Origin: an uncultured Campylobacter sp.
GTDB lineage: Bacteria > Campylobacterota > Campylobacteria > Campylobacterales > Campylobacteraceae
NCBI RefSeq assembly: GCF_963518785.1
Contig: NZ_CAUQKJ010000004.1
Location: 1-64,000 of the forward strand
Direction of reading: 5' to 3'
Length of the DNA stretch: 64,000 bases
Shown piece after piece: positions 26,972 to 36,384 of this stretch; positions within the stretch are counted from its first letter, which is position 1; each line of letters opens with the position of its first letter. The notes under the pieces are model-generated. The model saw only the letters and a program-made list of their open reading frames with translations. It made no database searches and was not told where the DNA came from. The position numbers and the translations under genes are program-made.

Positions 26972-27728
26972 CTTCTCCTCTTTTATCTTTGCGGCTTGCC
27001 TCGCGAGCGTCTTTAACGGAGCTAATAAAAATTTAGCTTGATAGGCTATATGCCTTATCTTCGCTAAATTTTTACGTCGCAACCCTTAAATCCATCTTGC
27101 GATCCTTCGCCTTGGCTCCTGTATTAAAATTTATAATACACCGATATTCTGTAAAATTTAACTTGCTGCAATCGCGGACGAACAAGTCCGCTCCTTTGCA
27201 AGCACTAAAAATTTATCGAAACTACACATCATCTGTCTTGAATATTTTCAAAATTTATGCCTTTCCGCCTTATTTTGCCGCAAATTCTATCCAAAGCACA
27301 CGATTGCGCTCCTTCATTCGGCTCGTTTCCGCCTCGTCTAAAGAAAAAATACCACGCCTTAATTTTTAAATCTGACACATCAAAAATTTTGACCTACCCG
27401 GTCGCGGACAAGCAGTCCGCTCCACTCTCAGCCGTCAACCACCGGCGGCTGCAAGCAAAACGAAGCAATAGTGCTTATAAACTACCTGCGATCCACATTA
27501 AATGTTTTAAAATTCTAGCATCTTTTTAAAATTTTACGACCTCGCTTTAAAATTTCGCACTCAAGCTTAAAGCTAAATTTCAAATCAAAGCCGCGTAAAC
27601 AGGTCCAAACAAACACCGACTAAAATCCGCAAACCAGCAACTAAATTCCACAAGCATAGCGGCTAAATCAAAACCTATGTAAGTCGAATCCGCCACTAAA
27701 ATTTAGCGAGAGAATTCCATCGTACGGC
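26972..27728. other. Gene-free gap between uraA and gpsA
   Basis: About 760 bp with no supported gene; the short frames here lack ribosome sites and family features. Two near-identical small hairpins occur inside: GCGGAC-6 nt-GTCCGC within 27173-27194 and GCGGAC-5 nt-GTCCGC within 27403-27423, each followed by TCC. RAATTY words are scattered throughout. Confidence 0.45.
27173..27423. repeat. Pair of similar 21-22 bp hairpin repeats
   Basis: The unit CGCGGAC-loop-GTCCGCTCC occurs at 27173-27194 and 27403-27423, differing in the loop (GAACAA versus AAGCA). A 6-bp stem forms in each. They may be members of a small dispersed hairpin family; two copies are too few to say more. Confidence 0.4.
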
Positions 27729-28619
27729 TCATTTTTTGCGCAGCAGATCCTTTAGACTCGCCCTTACATCCTTGCCACGCAGAATTTGCGCGACTTCGGT
27801 AGCGATCGGAGCGTAGATCTTGTGCTTTGTCGCGATATTTACGACCGCTTCGGTCGTAGCCACGCCCTCGGCGACCTCGCCCAACTCGCGCAGAATTTCT
27901 TCGAGCCCTTTGCCGCGCGCAAGTCCTAACCCCACGCGGTAGTTTCGCGATAGCGCGCTCGAGGCGGTCAAAAACAGATCGCCCACGCCGCTTAAGCCCA
28001 AAAAGGTCTCGTCGCGCGCGCCGAAAAACTTGCCAAAGCGCGCGATCTCTACGATGCCGCGCGCGATCAGGCTCGCTCTAGCGTTATTTCCGAGCTCAAG
28101 TCCATCGCAAACGCCGCTAGCGATGGCAATGACGTTTTTATACGCGCCACACACCTCTGCGCCAATGATATCGCCACTAGTGTAGGTCTTGATGTAGGCA
28201 GGGAAAGCGCTTGCGAAAAGTTCGGCTAGATTTTCGTTACACGAGCTTACGACGAGCGCGCAAGGCAGCTTTTGCATGACTTCGGTGGCAAACGACGGGC
28301 CTGATAGATAAGCAAGATTGCCGCGCGCGACATACGCTTCAAAAATTTCGTTCAAAAACCTACCGCTAGCCGCGTCGATACCCTTGGAAGCGACTAGAAT
28401 TTTTTGATTTTTGTAGGTGAAATTTTGATCCAGCCACTGCGCGGTTTGTTGTGCCGCGAGCGCAAAAACGAGCGCTTCGCACTCCAGTGCCTCGCTCACG
28501 CTTACAAAATGCGGAATTTGTCTTGGCGTGCGCGAAGTGATGACGCATTCGTTTTTTGCGCTAAGCGTGTCAAAAAGTGCGCTACCCCATTTGCCCGCGC
28601 CGATAACCGCGATTTTCAT
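27729..28619 (-). CDS. gpsA: Glycerol-3-phosphate dehydrogenase [NAD(P)+]
   Basis: GpsA reduces dihydroxyacetone phosphate to sn-glycerol 3-phosphate for phospholipid synthesis in the cytosol. The 296-residue protein begins with the Rossmann nucleotide site MKIAVIGAGKWGSALFD. It has the family blocks VASKGID, YLSGPSFATEV and GAYKNVIAIASGVCDGLELGNN with the catalytic lysine, and GLSGVGDLFLTASS. The length is slightly short of the usual 320-330, as in Campylobacter. In C. jejuni gpsA and gatB are neighbours; here about 985 bp of repeat-rich DNA separates them. Confidence 0.96.
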   Translation of the reverse strand: MKIAVIGAGKWGSALFDTLSAKNECVITSRTPRQIPHFVSVSEALECEALVFALAAQQTAQWLDQNFTYKNQKILVASKGIDAASGRFLNEIFEAYVARGNLAYLSGPSFATEVMQKLPCALVVSSCNENLAELFASAFPAYIKTYTSGDIIGAEVCGAYKNVIAIASGVCDGLELGNNARASLIARGIVEIARFGKFFGARDETFLGLSGVGDLFLTASSALSRNYRVGLGLARGKGLEEILRELGEVAEGVATTEAVVNIATKHKIYAPIATEVAQILRGKDVRASLKDLLRKK

Positions 28620-29605
28620 TATGTTCCTTTTTAAAAATTTATTCGCAAATTTGCGGTTTTTTAAATTTCATTCTCTTGAAATTCACGCTCTTTGAAAAAT
28701 TAGCCCAAAAGCGCCGACATGAGCCTGCACAAATGCTAGCCAAAGCCACGCTTTAAAATTCGCTTTTTGAAATTTCATCTCGTCAAAATTTCGTCTCATT
28801 AAAATTTTGCGCTTTTGAAATTTACTCAGCCAAAACTTCGCTTTTTTAAAATTTACCTCGCTAAAATTTCATACTTTTAAGGTTTTGCTCTTCCGTCAAA
28901 AACACTTTCACAAAAAGCGCGGCAGTGAACGAATGAGGATTTTGAAACTCCATTATACGTTTTAAATTTCACTCACGCATCGCCAAGGCAAATCAAATTT
29001 TTAAAAATTTTACTCAGACGCCCGATCGCAAATCGCGCTTTTAAACCCACTTAAATCTATCAAGGCGTGCTTTGGGCCTAGATGATCTGCGGTCGCTCGC
29101 CACGTTATCGTTTGGCGCAAGGTTTGGGGCACGCGCATCCGACGCAGCGATTGATTAAATTTAGCCTACACATCGACTCACCACTCAAATTCGACCCTGC
29201 GTATTCGATCCTATCCGTCGCAACCCCGAGCTTCCGTTCTCGATCTCTCAAACAGAGCAATCTACGCATTCCCTACAAGCTTTACCGCGCTTTGACGGTA
29301 ACCGTGAGTAAAATTTCTAACGGACGTGCTTCTTAAACTCCTCTGTCGTAGACCGACACTCGCGCAAACGCCCCGCACGAGAAAAAATGAACTCAAAAGA
29401 ACAAAACGTGCGCGAGGCAGAGCAGGTAGCCACCAAGATCGCGCCGAATGAAATATAACACGCAAAAGTCCTCGTCATTGGCGCCTGAAAGCTTTAGCTC
29501 GAAGCAAAACGCTACGGGCGGATTTAAAATTTTATCCCTAAGGGCTTTATCTATCGCGCTCGCGCCACCTTTAATCCGCCGTTCGCCGCTGCACAAGCTG
29601 CGAAA
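28620..29605. repeat. RAATTY tract separating gpsA and gatB
   Basis: About 985 bp without a supported gene. From about 28740 to 28880, AAATT-cored words (AAATTC, AAATTT) recur every 15-16 bp for some eight units, with short spacers such as CATCTCGTC or CGCTTTTTT. The remaining sequence to 29605 has scattered RAATTY words and several short meaningless frames. I see no promoter strong enough to name and no RNA gene. Confidence 0.65.
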
Positions 29606-31027
29606 TCAGCCCAGCTTCTGTTTCAAAAGCTCGTTTACTTTTGCGGGATTAAACGCGCCCTTGCCCTCTTTCATCACTTGACCTACAAAGAAGCCGAATA
29701 GCTTGTCCTTGCCGCCGCGGTAGTCTGCGACCTTCTCCTCGTTTTCGCTCATCACGCGCGCTATGACCTTCAAAATCGCACCGTCGTCGCTTACCTGCCT
29801 CAAGCCTAGCTTGTCGATGACCGAGCTTACCACCTCGTCGTGCTCCATTAGATAATCAAGCACCTCTTTGGCGGCCTTTTGCGACACTGCGCCGCCTTCG
29901 ATCGCGCTTAAAAGCTCGTTCATCTTCGCGCTGTTTACGGGCGAATCCTCGATCGTAACGCCGTTTTTAAGCCTGCCCGCAAGCTCGACAGTAAGCCAGC
30001 TCACGCAAAGTTTAGGCTCGTGCCCCGCCGCGATCAGATCCTCAAAAAATCGTGCGTTTTCGTAGGTCGAGATTATAATCTCAGCGTCCTTCTCTTTAAC
30101 GCCCAGCTCGCGGACGTAGCGTGCCTTTTTTTGATCGGGCAGCTCGGGGATCTGCTGCGCAGCAGCCAGCATCTCGTCATCCACGATCACGGTTAGCAGG
30201 TCGGGGTCTGGGAAGTAGCGATACTCGGCGCTGTCTTCCTTGCTACGCATCGGTTTGGTGATAAACTTAGCGGTGTCGAAAAGGCGGGTTTCTTGCACGA
30301 CCTCTTGCTCATATTTGCCGTCCTGCCACGCTTCGATCTGACGCTCAATCTCAAATTCGATCGCCTTTTGGATAAATTTAAAGGAGTTTAAATTTTTAAT
30401 CTCCACGCGCGTGTAGAGCTTTTGCTCGCCTTGCGGGCGGATGCTGACGTTTACGTCGCAGCGAAACGAGCCTTCCTGCATGTTTGCGTCGCTGATATTT
30501 AAAAAGCGCAAAATGCTATGGAGTTTTTTCAGATACGCGACCGCCTCGTCCGCAGAGCGCATATCGGGCTCGCTTACGATCTCTAAAAGCGGCGTACCGG
30601 CGCGATTTAGATCGACCAGGCTGCGCGAGCTTTCGTGATTATTCTTGCCCGCGTCCTCCTCTAGGTGCGCGCGCGTAATGCCGATGCGCTTGCTCTGTCC
30701 GTCCGCAGCTATAAAAAGCTCGCCGTGCTCGACGATCGGGATCATCCACTGCGAAATTTGATACGCCTTTGGAAGGTCGGGATAGAAGTAGTTTTTGCGG
30801 TCGAATACCGACTTGCGATTGATCGTCGCATTGACGGCGGTGCCGAAGCTGATGGCTTTTTTAACCGCCTCCTCGTTTAGCACGGGAAGAGCGCCCGGAA
30901 GCGCCAAGCAGGTCGGGCAGACGTGCGAATTCGCCTCATCGCCGAAGCTCGTGGGGCAGGAGCAGAAAATTTTGGTTTTGGTATTTAGCTGGCAGTGTAC
31001 CTCCAGGCCGATCACGGTTTCAAACAT
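29606..31027 (-). CDS. gatB: Aspartyl/glutamyl-tRNA amidotransferase subunit B
   Basis: GatB is the tRNA-binding kinase subunit of GatCAB, which amidates Glu-tRNA-Gln and Asp-tRNA-Asn. The 473-residue protein begins FETVIGLEVHCQLNTKTKIF and carries CSCPTSFGDEANSHVCPTCLALPGALPVLN with the four zinc-binding cysteines, the GITRAHLEEDAGKN block, EADMRS-type EPDMRSADEA, and a C-terminal helical YqeY-like domain. gatA and gatC are not adjacent. Full length. Confidence 0.98.
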   Translation of the reverse strand: MFETVIGLEVHCQLNTKTKIFCSCPTSFGDEANSHVCPTCLALPGALPVLNEEAVKKAISFGTAVNATINRKSVFDRKNYFYPDLPKAYQISQWMIPIVEHGELFIAADGQSKRIGITRAHLEEDAGKNNHESSRSLVDLNRAGTPLLEIVSEPDMRSADEAVAYLKKLHSILRFLNISDANMQEGSFRCDVNVSIRPQGEQKLYTRVEIKNLNSFKFIQKAIEFEIERQIEAWQDGKYEQEVVQETRLFDTAKFITKPMRSKEDSAEYRYFPDPDLLTVIVDDEMLAAAQQIPELPDQKKARYVRELGVKEKDAEIIISTYENARFFEDLIAAGHEPKLCVSWLTVELAGRLKNGVTIEDSPVNSAKMNELLSAIEGGAVSQKAAKEVLDYLMEHDEVVSSVIDKLGLRQVSDDGAILKVIARVMSENEEKVADYRGGKDKLFGFFVGQVMKEGKGAFNPAKVNELLKQKLG

Positions 31028-31139
31028 AAACTTAACCTTTTAGAATAAAAATTTCGCGTAATTTTACAATTTTTTGCTTTAATACTCGCTTGTAGCGGCA
31101 CACGGCGTGGCTAAATTTTAAAATTTTACCCGCAAGATC

Positions 31140-31364
31140 TTACTCGCCTTCGCGGGCTAGTCGTTCTTTCAGATCGAACACATCGACCATCAAGCAGGTG
31201 ATGATGACGCATACCACGCCAGGAGCGGTGCAGATAAAGAGGAATTTTAACCCCAAAAAATAAAATGACGGGTAAGCAAAAAAGACGAATGCGCCGACGA
31301 AGATCAATCCGAACGACGCACCCACGAGGAAGTATAAGAAATTTCGCTTAAAATTAATGCTCAT
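31140..31364 (-). CDS. Small two-span membrane protein downstream of atpB
   Basis: A 74-residue protein with two hydrophobic segments (about 9-30 and 33-58) and a charged end. Function unknown. It overlaps the atpB 3' end by 11 bp, so the two are co-translated. A small integral membrane gene after atpB is, as I recall, also found in C. jejuni (Cj1203c region), which suggests a conserved role near ATP synthase subunit a. Confidence 0.75.
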   Translation of the reverse strand: MSINFKRNFLYFLVGASFGLIFVGAFVFFAYPSFYFLGLKFLFICTAPGVVCVIITCLMVDVFDLKERLAREGE

Positions 31365-32034
31365 CGACGATCACGGCGCCCGCTAGATAAACGTAGCTTA
31401 AAACCATGAAAATAAAAGTCTGTAAAATCGCCATAAAAGTAAGCAGCGCAAACGGTACCATCGGTATTAGCGCAGGAGCGAGAGTAAGCATAACAAGAAG
31501 GAAGGTATCGTCGCCTTTGATATTACCGAAAAGTCGGAAAGAAAGCGATACGACGCGCGAAAAATGCGAGACGATCTCTATGACGAACATAAACGGAGCT
31601 AGGATTTTCACCGGACCCATAAAGTGCTTTAGGTAGTTGATCACGCCGTGCTCGCGAACGCCCTCAAAATGGTAATACAACCAAACGCAAAGCGTAAGCG
31701 AAAGGGTTAAATTTAGACTCGCGCTCGGCGACTCAAAGCCCGGCACCAAGCCGATAACGTTACTAAAAAATATCACAAATCCCAATGTTGCGATTAGCGG
31801 AAGATATTTTTTGGCTTGCTCCTCGCTACCCATCGCGTCCTTACCGATCGTTAGTACGCCGCTTAGGTAGGCTTCGGCGATGTTTTGCATGCCGTGGGGC
31901 ACAAGCTGAAGCGAGCGAGTGGAGCAAAGCGCGACGGCTACGATGATAGCGACGACCAAAAAGAAGTAAAAAAGGTAGATAAAAGTGTGGTCGTAAGAAA
32001 TTAAACCGCCAAAAAGGAAGATGTCTTTTAGCAT
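31354..32034 (-). CDS. atpB: ATP synthase F0 subunit a
   Basis: Subunit a forms the proton half-channels of F1F0 ATP synthase in the inner membrane. The 226-residue protein has five to six membrane spans. The key arginine is visible in RVVSLSFRLFGNIKGDD, and the late span contains LLTFMAILQTFIFMVLSYVYLAGA. N-terminal blocks include the VPHGMQN segment. As in other epsilonproteobacteria it is away from the F1 genes. A promoter is expected in the gap at 32035-32475 but I cannot name one with confidence. Confidence 0.96.
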   Translation of the reverse strand: MLKDIFLFGGLISYDHTFIYLFYFFLVVAIIVAVALCSTRSLQLVPHGMQNIAEAYLSGVLTIGKDAMGSEEQAKKYLPLIATLGFVIFFSNVIGLVPGFESPSASLNLTLSLTLCVWLYYHFEGVREHGVINYLKHFMGPVKILAPFMFVIEIVSHFSRVVSLSFRLFGNIKGDDTFLLVMLTLAPALIPMVPFALLTFMAILQTFIFMVLSYVYLAGAVIVDEH

Positions 32035-32508
32035 AAAAACCCTTGATCGTTGAAATTTGTGGCGTATTTTACACTTCTATTCGTTAAAGTATATTTAAAT
32101 TTGCGTCAGCGAATAAAATTTTGAGCTTTGCGAGTTCTCACACCGCTTTGCTTGCCTAGCACTTTCGTCTAGCTTGCGCGCCATTTATGCGGGGATTTTG
32201 CGTTTTTTTGGCATTTAGCTCCATATTTACAGCGAATGACAAAATTTTAGCTGGTAAGTACGAAATTTACGGCTACACTGCCAATTCGCTATTTTTGCAA
32301 AATAGAATTTATCTGGCGTATACAGAGAAGCCCTAAGCCGACTGTGCGGTAAAATTTACGTTTACGAATACAAAAAATACAATAAAATTCTACCGCGACG
32401 GCGCTGCAATAAATTCCAAGAATTCCACTCAGCTCAAAAAAATTATAGTTAAAATTTAGCAAACTCAGGACTTGATTGCTAAAATTTTATAAAATTTATA
32501 TAAAAACC
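32035..32508. other. Divergent atpB/hrcA gap
   Basis: About 470 bp with no supported gene. It carries scattered RAATTY words (for example near 32230-32470), and its right edge joins the hrcA promoter. Nothing else stands out: no hairpin terminator, no RNA gene. Confidence 0.45.
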
Positions 32509-32538
32509 TTGACATCTTACCACTCAATGTTGTATAAT
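32509..32538 (+). promoter_or_regulatory. Promoter of hrcA-grpE-dnaK
   Basis: TTGACA (32509-32514), an 18-bp spacer and TATAAT (32533-32538) form a near-ideal sigma-70 promoter about 30 bp before the hrcA GTG start. The spacer contains TTACCACTC (32517-32525), an 8 of 9 match to a CIRCE half-site, so a repressor could sit on the promoter itself. Confidence 0.85.
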
Positions 32539-32539
32539 A

Positions 32540-32566
32540 CTGGCAATCTTACCGAAAGAGTGCTAA
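32540..32566 (+). promoter_or_regulatory. CIRCE operator (HrcA binding site), imperfect left arm
   Basis: The right arm GAGTGCTAA (32558-32566) matches the CIRCE consensus exactly. With the standard 9-bp gap, the left arm is CTGGCAATC (32540-32548), 6 of 9 matches to TTAGCACTC. A better left arm, TTACCACTC, lies upstream at 32517-32525 but 32 bp from the right arm. The operator overlaps the transcription start region and ends 2 bp before the GTG of hrcA, implying autoregulation by HrcA. Confidence 0.75.
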
Positions 32567-32568
32567 AA

Positions 32569-33357
32569 GTGAAAACGAATAAACGTGATATGATCCTGGA
32601 ATCCATCATTTCCGCCTATCTCGATAGCAACACCCCGATCGGATCTTCAGAGCTGGGTGAGCGTATGGGCGTAGCGATGTCAGCGTCTAGCATCCGAATT
32701 TATTTTAAGCGCTTAAGCGACGAGGGGGCTTTGACGCAGCTTCATGTAAGCGGTGGTAGAATTCCGACGGTTGCGACGATGCAGGATTACTGGCGCGCTA
32801 GGCTTAGCTTCGACGATGAGTTGAAAATAGACGATGCTCGCGAGCTAGAAGCGGTGCTTGAGGATTTTGAAATTTACTGTATGATTTTCAACGCCGAAAA
32901 CGAAGCCCTAAGCGAAGTCATCAATCACGATGATCGTTTCATAATCCTTACATTTAGAACGGATGAGATTATCTTAAAATACGATTTTAGAGTTTTTAAA
33001 TTCCTATCAAATTTAATAGGAATTTCACTCGGAGATTTGGAGCTAGCTTCGATGCAGATCGGTCTGCGCGAGCTTAGCACCAAGATCAGGGAGCTAAAAA
33101 ATTCTAAAATCGAATTTCTTTGTAACGAGGTCGTGGCGTATAAAATTTTCAAAGACGAGCGGTTTAAAATTTTACTTAACCCCTCGATCGCCGTAAATTT
33201 TACTAAAAATTTGATCTTTGCGCCCTACTTCGAGCACGGATTTATGGGGATCAAACGCCCCGTAAAATTCGAAGGCAAGGACGCTACGATGATCTGCGCA
33301 GGCAGCGTTTATGAGAATTACGAGAAATTTTTTAACTACGCTAAAGGAGTAGCATGA
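32569..33357 (+). CDS. hrcA: Heat-inducible transcription repressor HrcA
   Basis: HrcA binds CIRCE and represses chaperone genes until heat stress. I start it at GTG 32569 (262 residues, KTNKRDMILESIISAYLDSNTPIGS), because the frame upstream runs into the promoter; ATG 32590 is the alternative. The winged-helix DNA-binding domain (residues about 1-75: TPIGSSELGERM, SASSIRIYFKRLSDEGALTQ) is followed by the GRI loop and a diverged dimerisation domain. It overlaps grpE by 4 bp (ATGA). Known family role; operator seen next to it. Confidence 0.93.
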   Translation: MKTNKRDMILESIISAYLDSNTPIGSSELGERMGVAMSASSIRIYFKRLSDEGALTQLHVSGGRIPTVATMQDYWRARLSFDDELKIDDARELEAVLEDFEIYCMIFNAENEALSEVINHDDRFIILTFRTDEIILKYDFRVFKFLSNLIGISLGDLELASMQIGLRELSTKIRELKNSKIEFLCNEVVAYKIFKDERFKILLNPSIAVNFTKNLIFAPYFEHGFMGIKRPVKFEGKDATMICAGSVYENYEKFFNYAKGVA

Positions 33358-33929
33358 GCCATAAATTTAAAGAGCACGGCGATAAAAACGCAGCGTGCGA
33401 TAGTGAAGAAAAAGAGGTTTGCGAGCAGTGCGCGTCAGAGGCGAGCGAGTCGCAAGAGGCGCAGACATGCGACGATACCGACGCGCAGATACAAAAGCTT
33501 CAAAACGAGCTGAGTGAGATCACCGATAAATTTTACCGCGCCAATGCGGATTTTGAAAATCTCAAAAAACGTTTGGAAAAAGAAAAAGATAGCGCTGTTG
33601 CTTACGCTAGCGAGAGCTTTGCGAAGGATCTGCTGCCGATAATCGACGCGCTTGAGGAAGCCGCCAAAATTGATGTGGAAGGTAATGAGCTTGCAGATAA
33701 AATTGAAGTTGGCGTAAAACAATGTCTAAGCCTTTTTACAAAGACTTTTGAAAAATATGGTATCGTGCCAATAGCGACGGATGCGGGATTTGATCCTAGC
33801 GTGCATAACGCTATTTCGATGATTGAAGCCGAAGGCGTTAAAAAAGGCGATATCGTTCAAGTATATCAAAAAGGCTATATGTATAAGCAGCGCGTTTTGC
33901 GCGCCGCTATGGTAGTAGTGGCGAAATAA
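33354..33929 (+). CDS. grpE: Nucleotide exchange factor GrpE
   Basis: GrpE releases ADP from DnaK. The 191-residue protein has an acidic, cysteine-bearing disordered N-terminus, a long coiled coil (about 40-90, KLQNELSEITDKFYRANADFENL), and the beta-wing domain with VEVG-like IEVGVKQCLSLFTKTFEKYGI and FDPSVHNAISM. Translation is coupled to hrcA by the ATGA overlap, and 44 bp separate it from dnaK. Confidence 0.97.
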   Translation: MSHKFKEHGDKNAACDSEEKEVCEQCASEASESQEAQTCDDTDAQIQKLQNELSEITDKFYRANADFENLKKRLEKEKDSAVAYASESFAKDLLPIIDALEEAAKIDVEGNELADKIEVGVKQCLSLFTKTFEKYGIVPIATDAGFDPSVHNAISMIEAEGVKKGDIVQVYQKGYMYKQRVLRAAMVVVAK

Positions 33930-33973
33930 TCGTCCAAATTTTAAAATTTTAAATTCAACACAAAGGATAACAA

Positions 33974-35860
33974 ATGGCAAAAGTCATAGGCATCGACCTA
34001 GGAACAACAAACTCGTGCGTAAGCATATTCGAACGCGGCGAGAGCAAGATCATACCGAATAAAGAGGGCAAAAACACCACTCCGTCGGTAGTCGCTTTCA
34101 CCGATAAAGGCGAAGTTTTAGTAGGTGACAGTGCCAAGCGCCAAGCCGTCACCAACCCGGAAAAAACGATCTATTCGATCAAGCGCATCATGGGTCTTAT
34201 GATGAATGAGAAAAACGCGCAGGAGGCTAAAAAGCGCCTACCGTATAAGATCATCGACCGAAATGGCGCGTGCGCGGTAGAGATCGCGGGCAAGGTTTAT
34301 ACGCCGCAAGAAATTTCAGCCAAGGTGCTAATCAAGCTAAAAGAGGACGCTGAGGCGTTTTTGGGCGAGCCGGTTGTCGATGCGGTCATAACCGTGCCTG
34401 CGTATTTCAACGACAGCCAAAGAAAGGCAACAAAAGAAGCAGGAACGATCGCGGGTCTTAACGTGCTTCGTATCATCAATGAACCTACCGCAGCAGCGCT
34501 TGCGTATGGACTGGATAAAAAAGAATCCGAAAAGATCGTAGTTTACGATCTGGGCGGCGGTACATTCGACGTAACCGTGCTAGAAACCGGCGATAGCGTC
34601 GTAGAAGTTTTAGCTACCGGCGGTAATGCATTTTTGGGCGGCGATGATTTCGATAACAAACTGATCGACTTTTTAACCTCAGAATTTCAATCTGAAACAG
34701 GCATCGACTTGCGCGGCGATGTCATGGCTATGCAACGCCTAAAAGAGGCTGCGGAAAACGCCAAAAAAGAGCTAAGCAGTGCGATGGAAACGACGGTAAA
34801 TTTACCTTTCATTACCGCTGATGCCACAGGTCCAAAGCACCTGATGAAAACCATCACTAGAGCTAAATTTGAAAGCATGATCGATTCTTTGGTAGATGAG
34901 ACCATAAGCACTCTAAAAAAGGTCGTAAGCGACGCGGGACTAAGCATGAACGACATCAAAGAAGTCGTCATGGTAGGCGGCTCGACGCGCGTGCCTTTAG
35001 TGCAAGAGGAAGTCAAAAAGGCTTTCGGCAAGGAGCTAAATAAGAGCGTAAACCCTGACGAAGTCGTAGCAATCGGTGCAGCAATCCAAGGCGCGGTCAT
35101 CAAAGGCGACGTAAAAGATGTGCTACTACTCGACGTGACTCCGCTAAGCCTCGGCATCGAAACCCTGGGTGGCGTGATGACCAAGATCATCGAGAAGGGA
35201 ACTACGATACCTACGAAAAAATCTCAAACCTTCTCAACTGCAGAGGATAACCAAAGCGCCGTTACGATCAACGTCTTGCAGGGCGAGCGCGAGTTTGCGA
35301 AAGATAACAAATCGCTAGGAAATTTCAATCTTGAAGGTATCATGCCCGCTCCTCGCGGCGTACCGCAGATCGAGGTGGAATTTAACATCGATGCGAACGG
35401 AATTTTAACTGTTTCGGCAAAAGACAAAGCTACCGGCAAAGCAACCGACATCCGCATAACCGGCTCAAGCGGTTTAAGCGACGCCGAGATCGATAAGATG
35501 GTAAAGGACGCCGAGCTTCATAAAGAGGAAGACAACAAGCGCAAAGAAACCGTCGAGGCGCGCAACCAAGCCGATAGCATCGCACATCAAACCGAAAAGA
35601 GCCTAAGCGAGATGGGCGAGAAGGTGCCGGGCGATCTACGCGCTAAGATCGAGGGCGCGCTAAACGATCTAAAAGCCGTGCTAAAGGATGAAAACGCGAG
35701 CAAGGAAGCGATAAACTCTAAAGTAGAAGCTCTAAGCAAGGTCGCCGAGGATCTATACAAGGCTGCCAGCGCAAATCAGGGCGCGCAAGGCGGATCGCAA
35801 AGCAGCGGTGCAAACGGCGGTAAAAAAGACGACGACGTCATCGACGCCGAAGTCGAATAA
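33974..35860 (+). CDS. dnaK: Chaperone DnaK (Hsp70)
   Basis: DnaK binds exposed hydrophobic segments of proteins in an ATP-driven cycle with DnaJ and GrpE. The 628-residue protein has the actin-like ATPase head (VIGIDLGTTNSCV, VPAYFNDSQRKATKEAG, INEPTAAALAYGLDK, YDLGGGTFDVTVLE, VGGSTRVPLVQ), the LLLDVTPLSLGIET linker, the peptide-binding domain and a Gly/Ser-rich tail ending DDDVIDAEVE. AAGGA precedes the ATG. It ends the hrcA operon; dnaJ is not adjacent. Confidence 0.99.
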   Translation: MAKVIGIDLGTTNSCVSIFERGESKIIPNKEGKNTTPSVVAFTDKGEVLVGDSAKRQAVTNPEKTIYSIKRIMGLMMNEKNAQEAKKRLPYKIIDRNGACAVEIAGKVYTPQEISAKVLIKLKEDAEAFLGEPVVDAVITVPAYFNDSQRKATKEAGTIAGLNVLRIINEPTAAALAYGLDKKESEKIVVYDLGGGTFDVTVLETGDSVVEVLATGGNAFLGGDDFDNKLIDFLTSEFQSETGIDLRGDVMAMQRLKEAAENAKKELSSAMETTVNLPFITADATGPKHLMKTITRAKFESMIDSLVDETISTLKKVVSDAGLSMNDIKEVVMVGGSTRVPLVQEEVKKAFGKELNKSVNPDEVVAIGAAIQGAVIKGDVKDVLLLDVTPLSLGIETLGGVMTKIIEKGTTIPTKKSQTFSTAEDNQSAVTINVLQGEREFAKDNKSLGNFNLEGIMPAPRGVPQIEVEFNIDANGILTVSAKDKATGKATDIRITGSSGLSDAEIDKMVKDAELHKEEDNKRKETVEARNQADSIAHQTEKSLSEMGEKVPGDLRAKIEGALNDLKAVLKDENASKEAINSKVEALSKVAEDLYKAASANQGAQGGSQSSGANGGKKDDDVIDAEVE

Positions 35861-36326
35861 CCCACGCAAAGTGAAATTTTATAGCCGCGCGCTCGGTAGT
35901 TTTGCCTGCGCTTGAAAAGTAATTTTACCGGCCGCGCGGCAGAAGCGACCCCATAAACCGCACATGAAATTTCATAGCTTCATAGGCTCGGGCGTTTTTC
36001 ATACGCCCGAGCTTAACCGCAACTTCAAAATTTAATTCCCAACAAACTAAAATTTGAGTCACACATAAATACTACTAAATTTTGCGCTGTATAAATCTCC
36101 CTAGACATTAGAGCATATCCGAACGCGATCGAAATTTCTCCGCGCCGATCTCAAATATAGCTGTAATTTTAAGCCTATTGCCTACAAACGAAGCTGCGAT
36201 AAATTTAAACGTATGGCGAGAAAGTAAAAAATGTATCGTAAAAAGACGCAGTAAAAAGCGCCCGCTAAATTTTAGAGGCAAAAGAGCTAAATTTAAAGGC
36301 GCGCCAGATTGATTTATGAAAAAGCA
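35861..36326. other. Gap after dnaK with two strong hairpins
   Basis: No gene is supported here. Hairpin 1 (35884-35940) pairs GCCGCGCG with CGCGCGGC and, after a 2x2 internal loop, CGGTA with TACCG, leaving a 27-nt loop. Hairpin 2 (35986-36012) is a perfect 10-bp stem GCTCGGGCGT/ACGCCCGAGC with a 7-nt loop. Neither is followed by a clear T run, so they may be RNA-stabilising ends of the dnaK message or Rho-type ends rather than intrinsic terminators. Confidence 0.5.
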
Positions 36327-36360
36327 AAAGCCCAAAGGCGACGCTTTGCCTTTGGGCTTT
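36327..36360 (-). terminator. Rho-independent terminator of tupA
   Basis: A perfect 13-bp stem (AAAGCCCAAAGGC / GCCTTTGGGCTTT) with an 8-nt loop lies 25 bp past the tupA stop. On the minus strand it runs straight into TGCTTTTTC, a T-rich tail. This is the clearest intrinsic terminator in the window. Confidence 0.85.
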
Positions 36361-36384
36361 AAATTTAGCTTTATTTAGCTAGAG

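Noticed and set aside
29262..29596. Short frames between gpsA and gatB
   Set aside because: They overlap each other on opposite strands, lack ribosome sites, and consist of repeat-tract sequence.
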